A DNA stretch of 64,000 nt, taken from contig CM064632.1 in assembly GCA_032717465.1 (NCBI GenBank), forward strand, positions 29,103,237-29,167,236. Reading direction: 5' to 3'. Shown one piece after another: positions 22,647 to 33,828 of the stretch (within the stretch, counting starts at the first letter, position 1; each line of letters begins with the position of its first letter). The notes beneath the pieces were generated by a model, which searched no databases, was not told where the DNA came from, and saw nothing but the letters and a program-made list of their open reading frames with translations. Source of the stretch: Coenobita brevimanus. Lineage: Eukaryota; Arthropoda; Malacostraca; Decapoda; Coenobitidae. The position numbers and the translations under genes were made by a program.

Positions 22647-25600
22647 TTAATGGGGGAGGTCGTGAAGAGGTTGATGGGCAGAGCGCAGTTTGGACCGATA
22701 CTGATTGATTGATGAATGAGCAGGTGGAGGTGGAGAGGAAGGAGACTGAGGGATAGGTGGAGACAAGGGAGACTGAGGGATGGGAGGAGGGGAAGAGGGG
22801 GCAGGAGGTTGTGTAAGTGACTCTTCCAACACGAGGCCACGGGGTGCTCGCTTTAAGTCATCGACGTGGACCCATCTGGTGTCCCTAGTGGACAGGTCCT
22901 GGAGGTGAAATTTGTTGCCTTGTTGAGTGAGGACGCGGTGGGGCCCTGTAAATTTGTCATCCAACTTTGAGGAACGCGTATGGGAATGAGCAAAGACAAG
23001 ATCGCCTACATTGATAGTGATAGGAGAGGCGGACTTATGTTGGCGCTGCAGCATGTCCTCCTGAGAGGAAGCCAAAGTGGATTGGACATACTGGTGGATT
23101 GTCTGGAAGATGGCCAATTTTAGTTTAACATAATCATCCATGTTGTAGATGGGTTCTGGCTTTGAGGATAAGAGAGAGTATGGGAGGTCCTTGTCAAAAC
23201 CAAAGAGGACGAAGAAGGGAGATTCAGCAATGGATGCATTGATGGAGCTATTGATCAAGGACGCCACTTGGGGAATCCAGTCATCCCAGGACGAACTATA
23301 GGAGCCTAGATGTCTGAGGCACTCTAAGATTTTTCGGTTGTGGCGTTCAACAAGGCCACTGGAAGCCGGATGGTTAGGCACGACATTGCACTTACTGATA
23401 TGAAAGCGGCGACAGATCTCATCTAGAAGGCTATTGTTGAACTCTGTACCGTTGTCAGTAAGAATGGTATGAGGGGTACTGAACGGGCAAATTACGTGAT
23501 CTACAAAGGCACATGCAACGCTCTTCGCGTCTTGTCGGAGAGGGGTACGAGGACACAGTAGCGGGAGAAGTGGTCAACCGCTACGAACAAGTACTCAGCG
23601 CCAGATTCTGTGAGAGGGAGTTTTAAGAGATCGATTGAGACAGTTTCCCATGGTCGTGACGGGATTGGGTATTGTAAGAGAGGTGCTGGTAAGCCGGTTG
23701 ATCCTTTGTGGCAGTGGCAGGAGAGGCAAGAGTCACAGTGGGCATTGATATCGCGGCGCATGGTTGGCCAATAGTATTTGAGACGTGCTTGGCGCAAGCA
23801 TCGGTCTTTACCTGGGTGGGAAGCTTGAGGAGTATTATGAACAATATGAAGAACCTTTGGTATCAGGGCAGTGGGGACAACAAGTTGGCGTACTTCGCGA
23901 TTGGGCATATCTTTGCCTGTTAGCAGTGTTTTCCTGTACAAGAGATCATCATCTAGCATGAACTCATCTAGTGATACTGGCAGAGTAGGTAAGGTCGAGG
24001 CATCGCCAGATTCTAGGAAATAAATGACTTTGGACCACATGGGGTCTTGGCGCTGAAAGTTTCGAACAACTTCTGACGTTAGTGTAGTGTTTTCAGTTAC
24101 TTCAGGCTGCAGTGATGTTATAGCTGCTGCTACGTGACGTGAGAGTGCGTCTGCAACTACATTCAACTTGCCTGGTACATATTGAAAAGTGGGATTAAAG
24201 TCCTGGATGATGACAGACCATCTAGGTAACCTACCTGTTAGGTTGCGGTTCTTGAACAAATCACATAGTGGAAGGTGGTCTGTTTGGATATGCACTGGAT
24301 AACCACAGACTATATCTCTGAAATGTTTCAAGGACCAGACTACCGCTAGCACTTCGAGATCTGTGACACTGTAGTTACGTTCAGCGGTTGTAAGGGTGCG
24401 ACTAGCATACACTATTACACGCTTCCTTGATGTTTCATCGAGTTGCATCAAAATGGCACCTGAGGCGTCTGTGCAGAGAAGGAAGGGTGTGGTATAATCA
24501 GGGAACGCTAGAACAGGGGCATTTACAAGAGCTGTCTTTAGCTTTTGGAAGGCCTGTGACTGGTCGTTAGCCCAAACAAAGGGCACATTCTGCTTGAGTA
24601 AGTGGGTCAGAGGAGCGGCAATCTTTGCATAATCCCGTATGAAGCGACGATAATAGCCACTGAGGCCCAGGAAACTTCGTACAGCTTCGGTAGTGGTAGG
24701 TTCTGGGAAGTTAATAATCGCCTTAGTTTTATCCTCATTAGTATGAATGCCTTGTGCATCTACGACATGGCCTAGGAATTTGATTTTCTTTCGCAGGAAG
24801 TCACATTTACTGAGATTGATTTTCAGGCCTGTGATCTGGAGGCGTTCAAAGACTTGCTGGAGTTTGATAAAATGATCAGGGATGGATCTACTCACAACAA
24901 TGATATCATCTAGGTAAGCAAAAAGAGAGTGTCCCATCATACCGCTGAAGACTGAATGGATAAGTCGCATGAACACGGAAGGAGCATTTCTCAGACCAAA
25001 AGGGAGTCTCTTAAACTGAAAATGTCCGGAAGGGGTGCTAAAGGCTGTAACTGGGCGAGAGGACTCTTCCATTTCGACCTGCCAGTACCCGCTGAGGAGG
25101 TCTAAAGATGAAAAGACTACGTTATTTTCACCAAGGGATTCTAGCAAATCAGTGAGGACGGGTAACGGGAAACGGTCTGGAACGGTGACAGAATTGACCT
25201 TACGATAGTAGACTACTGGTCTAAAGTTGCCGTCCTTCTTTGGTACTAAGAAAAGTGGGCTATTCCATGGACTGACGGAGGGTTCAATAATGTCTTGGTC
25301 TACCATGTTCTGTACCATTTGATCTGTCTGCTTTCTCTGGCTGTGAGGAAATCGATACGCTGGTATGTAAATCGGCTGAGTTCCTGGTAGTAGTTCAATC
25401 GTATGTTTGACAAGGTCTGTTCTACCCATCGGTTCACCGGGTAAGGCAACCACGTTTCTGTACGAGGTCAGAAGGTCGAGGAGTTGAGGCGTATTTTCTG
25501 GGAAATCTGTGCAAGTGAGATGTGAGAGCATATCGGGTGAATATGTCGGCGCAGATCCCATAGAGTTAATAGTACATACACTGATTGGCGTACTATCATC

Positions 25601-25716
25601 AGTCTGAATAGTAGGAATTGAGGAATCCTGGCACACCTTTATGGCCGCTGGGTATACTAGGAAGTCTCTAATCTTTACACCACTTTTAAGTTGTAGTGGA
25701 GCATTTGTGACATTGA
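22647..25716 (-). pseudogene. pol: Ty3/gypsy pol: RT, RNase H, integrase (copy A)
   Basis: An open frame of 769 codons (25810 to 23501) carries the reverse transcriptase with first catalytic Asp in SSLDLLSGYW (residue 236) and YLDD at 299-302. RNase H follows (CTDAS 446-450, Glu in LEVLAVVW, QTDHLPL, VVADALSRH), with a shortened segment after CTDASG. The integrase has an HHCC zinc domain (CDSCLSCHCHKG) and the first core Asp in SIDLLKLP. A frameshift near 23500-23540, shared by both block copies, breaks the core. The rest, with GLVERHNRK and a KFTGPHRVL module, continues in another frame to a Pro-rich tail ending at 22647. Protease and gag are missing upstream, and the first 32 codons of the frame come from LINE and LTR sequence. 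It is non-functional as it stands. Confidence 0.9.
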
Positions 25717-25765
25717 GAGGGGGACATATATACACTGGGGGTAGACATATTGTGGAGGGGGTACA
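25717..25765 (-). repeat. Truncated 5' LTR (about 49 bp), copy A
   Basis: Near-identical to the first 49 bases of the 3' LTR (TGTACCCCCTCCACAATATG onward). It abuts the LINE at the 4-base target duplication (+ strand CTGT, 25766-25769) and is joined on the inner side directly to pol coding sequence. The rest of the LTR, primer-binding site, gag and protease are therefore deleted. Confidence 0.85.
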
Positions 25766-27240
25766 CTGTTGCATAAATGAAGGACGGGGAGTAACAGTTA
25801 ACTCTTGCATTAGAGAGTTGGACAGAAAAGGGACGAGAGTTTGCTGCTAGACGGTGCTACGCGCCCGTCGTAGAGGTGAAGGGATGCAAGCAGGCAATTC
25901 AGAGGAGCAGTGACCATTGAAGTGGCGATAGAAAAGAGATAAAGATGCAACAGTGCGGCAAAGAGACAGAGGTTGAAGGGAGCCAGTAAGAGGAGGAGAG
26001 TTAATGAGACGAAAAGCCTTTGACTCCACCCTATTGAGAAGAGCTGTATGTGGAGAGCCTCCACACATGAGAGTTGTACTCTATACAGGGGCGGATAAAA
26101 CCCGTGTATAGAGCCAACAATTGTGCTGGGGTAAAGAAGGAACGGAGTCGGCTTAGCACATCCAATCTCTTGGAAGCAGACTTCACAAGAGACGCAATAA
26201 TTCTAAGATAAGTCCCGAGTGAATGAAACCCCAAGCAAGTTCATTGATGATGCAGGGTTATGCTGGGTATTATGAAATATTAGTGGGTACACCTGTGGAA
26301 GATTTTGTCGGGTTGATAGGTGTAAGAACTGAGTTTTTGATGCATTAAAAACAACAAGATTACTTTTACCCCAGTCAGAGATACAAGCCAAGTCAGACAT
26401 TAGGTGTGCCATAGCCTCATCCCTTGTCTGCTGAAGTAACTGCTGAGATGGACGTTGCGGGAACCGAATGGAAAGGTGAAGGGTGGAATCATCAGCGTAC
26501 GAGTGGATAGGGTTAGACGTACAGCTTAGAAGGTCACTGATGAATAAATGGAAGAGAGTTGGTGATAGGACAGAGCCCTGAAGAACACCACTGTTGATAT
26601 ATCTAGGAAAAAAACGATGGCCGTCTACAACAGCGGCTATAGAACGACCAGAAAGGAAGCTATAGATGAAGGCACACACAGAAGGACAGAAACCGTAAGA
26701 GGGCAGTTTGGAAATTAAAGAATTATGTCAGACTCGATCGAAAGCCTTTGAGATGTCAAATGCAATGGCAAAGCTTTCGCCAGTGTCCCGAAAGGAGGAT
26801 GACCAGGAGTCTGAAAGGTAGGTGAGAAGATCGCCAGTGGAGCGTCCCGGACGGAACCCATACTGTCGATCAGAAAGAAGGTTGTAATAGGAAAGATGCT
26901 TTAAAATTTTTCTATTAAGAATTGACTCGAAAACTTTTGACATACAGGATGTTAAAGCAATTGGAGGATAGTTAGAGGGTTGGGAATGGTCACCTTTCTT
27001 TGGGACTGGCTGAATGACAGCAAACTTCCAGCAAGAAGGAAAAGTACAAGTTGATAGACAAAGGCGAAAGAGTTTACCTAGGCAGGGTGTAAGCACAGAA
27101 GCACAGTTCTTGAGGACAACAGGAGGGACTTCATCAGGCCCATATGCCTTGTTAGTACTGAGCCCTGTGATGGCAGTAGTGAACGAATGATGATAATCAG
27201 AGATCGGGAAAATATGTGAAGCACATGAAAATATTTTTCA
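25766..27240 (-). pseudogene. LINE reverse transcriptase, 5'-truncated (copy A)
   Basis: Minus-strand pieces in order: palm/finger segment with FAVIQPVPKKGDHSQPSNY (27096-26728), FRPGRSTGD, motif A FDISKAFD, an in-frame TGA just after it (both block copies), motif B GVLQGSVLSPTLF, catalytic YADD at 26488-26499, then the thumb/C-terminal region (RPCIEYNSHVW) and the tail into LSNSLMQELTV at about 25800. Frame changes occur near 26225. The endonuclease domain is absent, so it is truncated at the 5' end near 27240. The order of motifs fits the CR1/Jockey grade of LINEs, but the clade is not certain. The 3' end lies beyond the nested LTR element at 20041-20249. Confidence 0.85.
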
Positions 27241-27815
27241 CATATAACAGTGATTTTTGAAAAAAAAAAAAAAAATACATTACGATTTCTGCTAGAGATG
27301 TGCAATACCTAAAATGACCTAAATAACAATTTTATCCGATCTCTGGTGTTGACTGACAGAATCCAGCGTCTTACAGAAGAAAATCTGAACAAAATCATGG
27401 TTACAAACTGCTTTTACAATGGCTCAGCAGTCTGAGCTATAATACGAGTATATTCTATAGTACTAGGTTTCGTATACAGGTCTGTAGCCAGAATTTCATT
27501 TCAGGGGGAATCGTTAGCTAATTCAATAAGTTAAGCATATGTTTCTTTCCATTTTTTCATTTTCTTAGTTATATGTACCATATTTCAGTTTATGGCTTGC
27601 TGATAGTATAGTGATCAACTGATCATTCAGTATCGGTATTATATAAGGCTACTGTTTAGATATGTAAATAGATTTCAAGGGGGAATCCGCCCTTGACCCC
27701 CCTGGGTGCAGGATTGGTTGTGTATCATTTCTGATTTAGTTTTCCTGAATTTTTCACGAAAATAAAACACCGATTAAAACCACATACTTTAGTTCCATCA
27801 CATGTTTTGGTGAAA

Positions 27816-27817
<2 letters not shown>
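27241..27817. other. Non-coding; possible degenerate DNA-element ends
   Basis: Begins with a poly-A run at about 27260. GTCTGTAGCCAGAATTTCAT at about 27480 and CCCCCTGGGTGCAGG at about 27700 have the look of degenerate CAGG-type inverted termini around 230 bases apart, but no target duplication was found. Also holds TATCCGATCTCT twice (27330, 27919). Confidence 0.3.

Positions 27818-27890
<73 letters not shown>
27818..27890. repeat. (CA)n microsatellite
   Basis: About 36 perfect CA units; the same length class occurs in the second copy at about 59131-59200. Confidence 0.95.
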
Positions 27891-27892
<2 letters not shown>

Positions 27893-27924
27893 GACTAAAA
27901 TGGCCTAACTAACAACATTTATCC

Positions 27925-28430
27925 GATCTCTTATAATAATAATGAGGAGATGGTGGAGCAGGTGGTGTTCAGGGCTCGAGGTACACAGAACAAGAACGAA
28001 AAAGGGAGGAAAGAACAGGAAGCAGAAATGAAGGAGAATAAATAACAAGAGTGAAGAACATACAGGAACGAGAGAACACCAAGAGGAAGGCGGAGAACAG
28101 TGCGAGGGAAGAACAAGAATAGTGAAGTGGGAGGAAAATCCTGGAGAGATCAGGTACAGAGAACAAGAAGAGATCAGAGATGAGAGAACAAGAGGTGGGA
28201 GAAGAAAGAGAAAGAGAAGAAAAGAAAAGAAGGCGAATGAGAAGGGACCTGAAAAAAGACAAGGAAAGGAGCTAAGAGAAAGAAAAAAAAAGAAGAAAGT
28301 AAAAGAGGAGAGAAGAGAAGAAGGAGAGAGAAAAGAGATGAGGGGAAAATACAAGAGAGGAGGTAGAAGAGTAGAGAAGGGGAAAGAGAACAGAAAGGGA
28401 AAAAGTTATGTGAGAAGAGAAAATACATAA
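27925..28430. repeat. Purine-rich low-complexity tract (A/G)
   Basis: GAA/AGA-rich sequence over 500 bases; Phe/Ser/Leu-rich frames on the minus strand are artefacts. Confidence 0.8.
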
Positions 28431-28621
28431 TGCAAGTTGAAAAGTAGAAAAATATTGGGCTAAAGAGCATACAAAAGCATTGACATGAAACACAGATAAC
28501 AGGATGCATAAGATCAGATTATCTGCCAATGTAATACAGTTGGCCTGCATCAAACATCCAGCTTATATGTGTAGTAAAAAGATGGAAAAGGTATGTCCCC
28601 CTTCTCTCTCTACATACCGAT

Positions 28622-28671
<50 letters not shown>

Positions 28672-28672
28672 C
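28622..28672. repeat. (CA)n microsatellite
   Basis: About 25 CA units. Short TCTA units follow near 28705-28720. Confidence 0.95.
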
Positions 28673-28912
28673 CAATGTCTCTTCCACCTCTACATATTCC
28701 TATCAATCTATCTATCTATCCTCCAGTATCTCTTCCACTTTATCATTTCTTTCCCTGTATGCCAACTCTCCTTCCTTCCTTCTTCCTCCTCCTGTCCCCA
28801 ACACCGTATATATCTTAAAATAACTTTCACCCTCTTTTACACCATAACTGGATCCCATTCTGCCAACAAGCTACTGCAGATAATCCACTGCACTTCCCCT
28901 TACCACTAATTC

Positions 28913-28916
<4 letters not shown>

Positions 28917-28971
<55 letters not shown>
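28917..28971. repeat. (CT)n microsatellite
   Basis: About 27 CT units; the second copy carries one TT interruption here (60271). Confidence 0.95.
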
Positions 28972-28973
<2 letters not shown>

Positions 28974-29454
28974 CACTAATTCCAGATAATGAGTGTCCAC
29001 GGCCCACTGCTTAAGGATTTCTTCAACTCCTTACCAGATTAATATTTGAAGTGCATGAGGGATCAAGCTTGGCAATTCTCCATAATTATTTACTCCTTTA
29101 ATCTTCCACACAGGAACCTCTTTATATCTGTTTCTCTTCCTTTCTACAGACGATTTTATCCAGCATGGGAGACTACCGCAGGACAGACTTTTAAAACTTT
29201 AGAGCGTTCATTTACATATTGTTCATTCAACGGGGAGACACCGTTTTATATTTTATTCTTCCTAACTACAGGTCATTTTATTTAGCTCAGGATTTAACTT
29301 TACGGAGGCTATTAGGATTTAAGTGAAATAGTCACTGACCCCTTCACTATCCCTAAATTAGCAAAACAATTTGTCTGTAGCTGGTATAAAGAAAACATAA
29401 GACTTCCAAGGCGCTCTGATTAAATGTTCGACAGTTCATCATGATTAAACATTA
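28972..29454. other. Non-coding; fragments of family P
   Basis: Contains CAGACGATTTTATCCAGC at about 29149 and TGACCCCTTCACTATCC at about 29335, both words typical of the TTAA-bounded family P. No intact element limits could be drawn. Confidence 0.4.
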
Positions 29455-30335
29455 CCAGCATAGTCAATCAATCAATCAATCATTTCCTATGGCACCCCAC
29501 GGGATGCACAGGGCCTCGATGAACTCTCTTCACCAATATTTGTCTCTTGCCATCTCCTTCAGGTCCCACCAACACTACTCTCCTGCTTCTCTTTTCATTG
29601 TCCTCAACCAGTTTTCCCTCGGCCTACCTCTCTGCCTCTTCTTCCTCTACCAGTCCACTCTGGCACATCCCGTATTAAACTGCCTTCTTTTCTGTACATG
29701 TGCCCCAGCCACTTCCAGCGAGACAGTCTCACATATTCATCAACTGGCTCCACTCTCGTAATATCCCTAACTCTTTCATTTGTAACTGTCTTGCCACTTT
29801 ACCCCAAGAACCCTTCTCAGTATTTTATTCTCAAATCCTACTACTGTACTTCCTGATCTGTTGCAATTGTACTGTACCATGACTCATGCCCATAAATTAA
29901 AATTGGTCTAACCGTGGACTTGAAAATTTTTACTTCAGTCTGTACCGAAAGCATATTATTATTCCAAACAGATTTCAACACTCCAACATGACGCCAAGGC
30001 AGTCTAATCCTCCCCTCAATTTCATTGTTTAATGATCCATTAAATGCTACAAACGTTCCCAGATACTGAAAATTTTCTACATTCTTCACCATATTATTCC
30101 CAATTACACAATCGATTTGGTTCTCCACGTTCATATTAATAATTTCGGTCTTTCCATAATTTATTACCAGTCCCACTTTTTCTCCTGCCTCTACCAGACA
30201 ATCAAGCACCCTCTGCATCTCGTAAATACTTCCGCAAATCAGTACAATATCATCAGCATAGTCCAAATCCATCAGCCTCTTATTTTCTTTCCAGTTAATT
30301 CCTGCACCTGTTCTCCTTACCACCAGCATAACACG
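29455..30335 (-). pseudogene. LINE reverse-transcriptase fragment with YADD (copy A)
   Basis: A 162-codon minus-strand frame (30329-29841) holds the catalytic box LDYADDIVLI (YADD at 30249-30260), the following GLVINYGKTEIINMN segment and a thumb-like region ending YGHESWYS. Beyond 29841 the C-terminal tail continues in another frame with a GRPRENWLRTMKREAGE-like segment near 29620, ending at about 29490. RT motifs A and B and the endonuclease are absent. It differs from the LINE at 25766-27240 and represents a separate lineage. Confidence 0.8.
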
Positions 30336-31084
30336 GTACTGAAAATACGTGAGCTGTATCAGACATGGATATTTATACCAAAATTGTTCGCAGCATATCA
30401 GAAATACAAACAGGGATGAAAATGTGACTAAAATTCAACGAGAGCAATTAAAAAAAAATTGATTTGCTGACGACATACTTCTTTTCACTTAATTAGGGGA
30501 GGAACTACAAGAAATGATAACAGATCCGTAAAGGGGCAGTCTGAAGGTAGGCTTGAAAATGAGAGTGTGAGGGAGACAAAAAAAAAAAAATTATGTTTTG
30601 CACACATGTTCAGTCCGATCAGAAGGGAAAAAAAAACCCTACTCTGCGTCAGCCAACTTGGCCGTAGTTTCACAACATCCAAGGTGCCTTTAATTGGCCT
30701 CTGTAATTTTTTCACTACTGTGAAAATGACAATCTCTGTGACATCCTATGTACATATTTATTCGTCAACTTCACGGTGATCTTCCACGAGTCTCGCATGG
30801 TGACTAAGACGGTGCAGCTTATAAGAATATTTAGCTGGTGCGGAATACGAAATATGTCGAGAAATATAATATGCCTGGAGCAAACAGTTTAAGCAGACCC
30901 AATGCATATCACTGAGACCTAGTAAATATTCTTGAATGCGATGGATGTATTTTGGTAAACTGTCATTACAAGAATGATAAGTACCTGCTGTTAGGTTGAA
31001 ATGCATGGCTATAAAATCAATGTGTCCTTGATGTTCTGACTTAGGGATCGGAAACATGAAATAAAAAAACCCTTGGAACGTAAA
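30336..31084. other. Non-coding, nothing recognised
   Basis: Contains poly-A runs at 30449 and 30581 that differ in length between block copies. No supported gene. Confidence 0.4.
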
Positions 31085-31410
31085 CATGAAAGCGCTCAGA
31101 GGGGAATGAGAATGCTTAGCTTAGGGGTCACATGGCGATCAAAAAAAAAAAAAATCCAGGTAAAGAGAGCAGTAGCATGGGGATATAATACATTGATACG
31201 GTCAGGTCAGATCCATCGTAGAACAGATAACAGATGGACATGCAGGATAATTGAGTGGCGACCCAGAAGTGGGGTGAGAGGAGGAGGCAAACAGAGAACA
31301 AGATGGCGAGATATTATTCGGAGACTGCTTAGATTGGAAGGAACAGGCTAACAGGCAGTAGTCTTTTGTCATGCCGTGGACTGACTGACTGACTGACTAA
31401 CTGACTGGCG
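31085..31410 (+). pseudogene. LINE 3' terminal fragment (copy A)
   Basis: The + strand encodes a C-terminal LINE tail: RGMRMLSLGVTWRSKK, then DNRWTCRIIEWRPRSG and TRWRDIIRRLLRLEGTG before a stop at 31350. It is followed by a (CTGA)n tail (31380-31405), as in LINEs that end in short tandem repeats rather than poly-A. An internal A run (31141-31153) varies between copies. 5'-truncated. Confidence 0.7.
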
Positions 31411-31773
31411 ACGACGACGATGATGAATGATGATCATTAACAATACTCGAGATGTCCGTTTCAAGAAAAGGTTATCGGTATGCCAATATTAACACATTTG
31501 GGCTCCTATGATTCACCCTCTGGTGAACAACATAGTCTTACATTAGCTGGAGTAGAATATTAGATTTGCCCCGACTATGAACAGCTTATCATTGTGGCTT
31601 TCCGAATTCCCATTTCCATCTAAGGGACCTAAATATCCACACATCAAAAATAAACAAAGACAAAATGTATTATAACAGGAGGGCATATCTGTAACTTTCT
31701 TTTGTTCGACTCTGGGCATAGGCTTGAATGACTGTTCCCTGTGACCCAATAGTCCTCCTACGTACTTCATCTG

Positions 31774-31860
31774 CACATGTCACCACTTGGGAGCTAACAA
31801 CCAGCATCCATATTGAATACATGCTAGGGCTGTCTCATACAGGACTGGTATATTGGTATT
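31774..31860 (+). repeat. Conserved dispersed repeat (family D), copy 2
   Basis: Shares CCATATTGAATACATGCTAG and GGCTGTCTCATACAGGA with 15068-15155, with few substitutions. Flanks are unrelated, so this is a mobile or otherwise dispersed unit. Confidence 0.6.
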
Positions 31861-31929
31861 AGTGAGGGAGTTTTTATGAAATGTCGGCGGGTTTTATGGT
31901 ACTAAGTAAAGCCTGTACTAATGAAATTC

Positions 31930-32015
31930 AAAACCTTAAACCGTTCCCTGCCTCAGCCGGGATCAGATACTGGGTCCACTGGGATTCCAGGCCACCCTCT
32001 CTACCGACCTTCAGT
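31930..32015 (-). mobile_element. tRNA-derived SINE head (copy A)
   Basis: Read on the minus strand, GTCGGTAGAGAGGGTGGCC (A-box region), an anticodon-stem-like CTGGAATCCCAG, and CTGATCCCGGCTGAGG (B-box region) follow one another at tRNA-like spacing. The A box lacks the canonical GTGG core and the acceptor stem does not pair fully. It therefore looks like a decayed SINE head and not a working tRNA gene. Confidence 0.55.
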
Positions 32016-32311
32016 TCGATTAATTCTTTTTTGTTGCCACCACCAAGTGATTCTGGTCAATATAAAGCAAAATACTCTTTGTAGTGAACTGTTAATAAAG
32101 TCTATATTTAACGCCTCTATTTGTATATCTCTCGTAAACTATGCAAAATCGCCTATGGATGAAGCAAAGACGTTATAAAAGAGGTTAATAAACGACCATC
32201 ATATACTGACATCTGGAATAGCTAATTCCCTAATTTCAACAACTTTGGGACGTAATAAATATACACTTACAGTACAGATTCCTTAATCCCTATGCAGAAA
32301 TGCTCCCAAAC

Positions 32312-32772
32312 TAAGGTGACCAGAGTCCCGCTTTTAGGCGGGACAGTCCCGCTTTTTGGACGTCCGTCCCGCTTTTTTAATTGTGACAAGAATGTCCTGC
32401 TTTTTTAGCAAATTATCTTAATTGTCCCGCTTTTAGAAACTTACTATTGCATTAGATATAACATGACCTTTTATGAAATTAGGATGAAATAGAAAAATTA
32501 TACATAATCCTAACCAAATGAAATACCGAATTATTAATATAAAATCTGTAATGCTCACTACCTGGTAACTTTGGTCGACCCATTCACTGTACCGTACGGC
32601 ATGTTCGGAGTTCGTAGGAGACGTTAGTGTTTGATTAGCAGCCTCAGTTTGAGGTGTAGAGCAGCAGCGGTCGCTGTCACATTAGTCAATATCTGTCTAT
32701 CTATATACCTATATCTATCTATCTATCTATTTCTATCTATTTATCTATCTATCTATCTATCTCTATAGATAG

Positions 32773-32830
<58 letters not shown>

Positions 32831-32868
32831 GCGTCCCGCTTTTAGCTCTAATAAATCTGGTCACCTCA
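32312..32868. mobile_element. hAT-type non-autonomous element, 557 bp
   Basis: Inverted termini TAAGGTGACCAGA and TCTGGTCACCTCA, flanked by a perfect 8-base target duplication TCCCAAAC (32304-32311 and 32869-32876). Subterminal GTCCCGCTTTT repeats occur four times on the left and once on the right. An internal (TCTA)n(CA)n(CGCA)n microsatellite lies at about 32690-32832. No open frame of note. The 8-base duplication supports the hAT superfamily. Confidence 0.85.
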
Positions 32869-32875
32869 TCCCAAA

Positions 32876-32880
<5 letters not shown>

Positions 32881-32911
<31 letters not shown>
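32881..32911. repeat. (CA)n microsatellite
   Basis: About 15 CA units between the hAT element and the SINE. Confidence 0.9.
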
Positions 32912-32913
<2 letters not shown>

Positions 32914-33170
32914 GCTCGCTGGTGCAGTGGTAAACACCGCTCGCTGGTGCAGTGGTAACGTTCTCGCTTGCCATCTGGTAGACGGGAGTTCGCGCCTCGC
33001 TCAGGTTGCGAAAAGTTTCACTGACGAAGTGGGTGGTTACTATCCCCCTAGAGCAAGGGGACGGGTGTGTGCGTGTGTGAAGGTCACAGCCTTGCCCTTA
33101 GATCGGACTATATGAGCTCTCAGCTCCCTTCCGGGAGGGTAAAAGCTGACGATCACGAAAATCAGGTGAT
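32912..33170 (+). mobile_element. tRNA-derived SINE with tandemly repeated head
   Basis: A tRNA-like head has A box TGGTGCAGTGGTAACG and B box GGGAGTTCGCGCC at tRNA spacing (about 32943-33010), followed by an unrelated body to about 33170. The first ~24 bases of the head (ACCGCTCGCTGGTGCAGTGG) occur twice in tandem at 32912 and 32936. The cloverleaf is imperfect, so a SINE is favoured over a tRNA gene. Confidence 0.6.
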
Positions 33171-33339
33171 CCTGACCGACCCGGTGAATTACACACAGTT
33201 ATCATACCTACATTTACACCAACAATACACTTACATTAAAGAAATCTGCATGCAACACACACCATTACGAATACACATACACACCTGGAATATTAACACA
33301 CATCTACATTCCACGTCACACCTTCGCCAAAATCACACT

Positions 33340-33505
33340 TTATTCCTAATACACGTAATACAAATACCATACACCATTCACGTAATACCAATACCATACA
33401 CTACACACGTGATACAAATACCATACACTACACACGTAGTATAAGATCATTACCATGCACTACGCACTACACGTAATACCAATACCATACACTACACCCA
33501 TCAAT
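33340..33505 (+). repeat. ~28-base AC-rich minisatellite
   Basis: Four to five units of the type ACGTAATACCAATACCATAC plus ACTACAC. Degenerate at both ends, and continuous with CA-rich sequence to about 33590. Confidence 0.75.
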
Positions 33506-33617
33506 ACACCAACACTGTTCACACCTGCAACCACTACACACCTCCGCTGTCAACACACACCTGCCCAATCAACACACCTGTCCTTTGTTGCTTAGCCTGC
33601 CGTCCCCTGGTTATTGT

Positions 33618-33618
<1 letters not shown>

Positions 33619-33692
<74 letters not shown>
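33619..33692. repeat. (GA)n microsatellite
   Basis: About 36 GA units with one AA interruption. Confidence 0.95.
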
Positions 33693-33776
33693 TCCACGTT
33701 GCAACAGTTGTGTCCCTCCTCTCCCTTGTCACTGGTTGCCCTTGGTCACACTCCTCAATGACTGGAGTTCGAGTCC

Positions 33777-33778
<2 letters not shown>

Positions 33779-33827
<49 letters not shown>

Positions 33828-33828
33828 G
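33779..33828. repeat. (CT)n(CA)n microsatellite
   Basis: About 14 CT units directly followed by about 10 CA units. Confidence 0.95.

Noticed and set aside
32943..33010. Functional tRNA gene
   Set aside because: A- and B-box words are present, but the acceptor and T arms do not pair properly and the head is part of a longer SINE body with a doubled 5' end.
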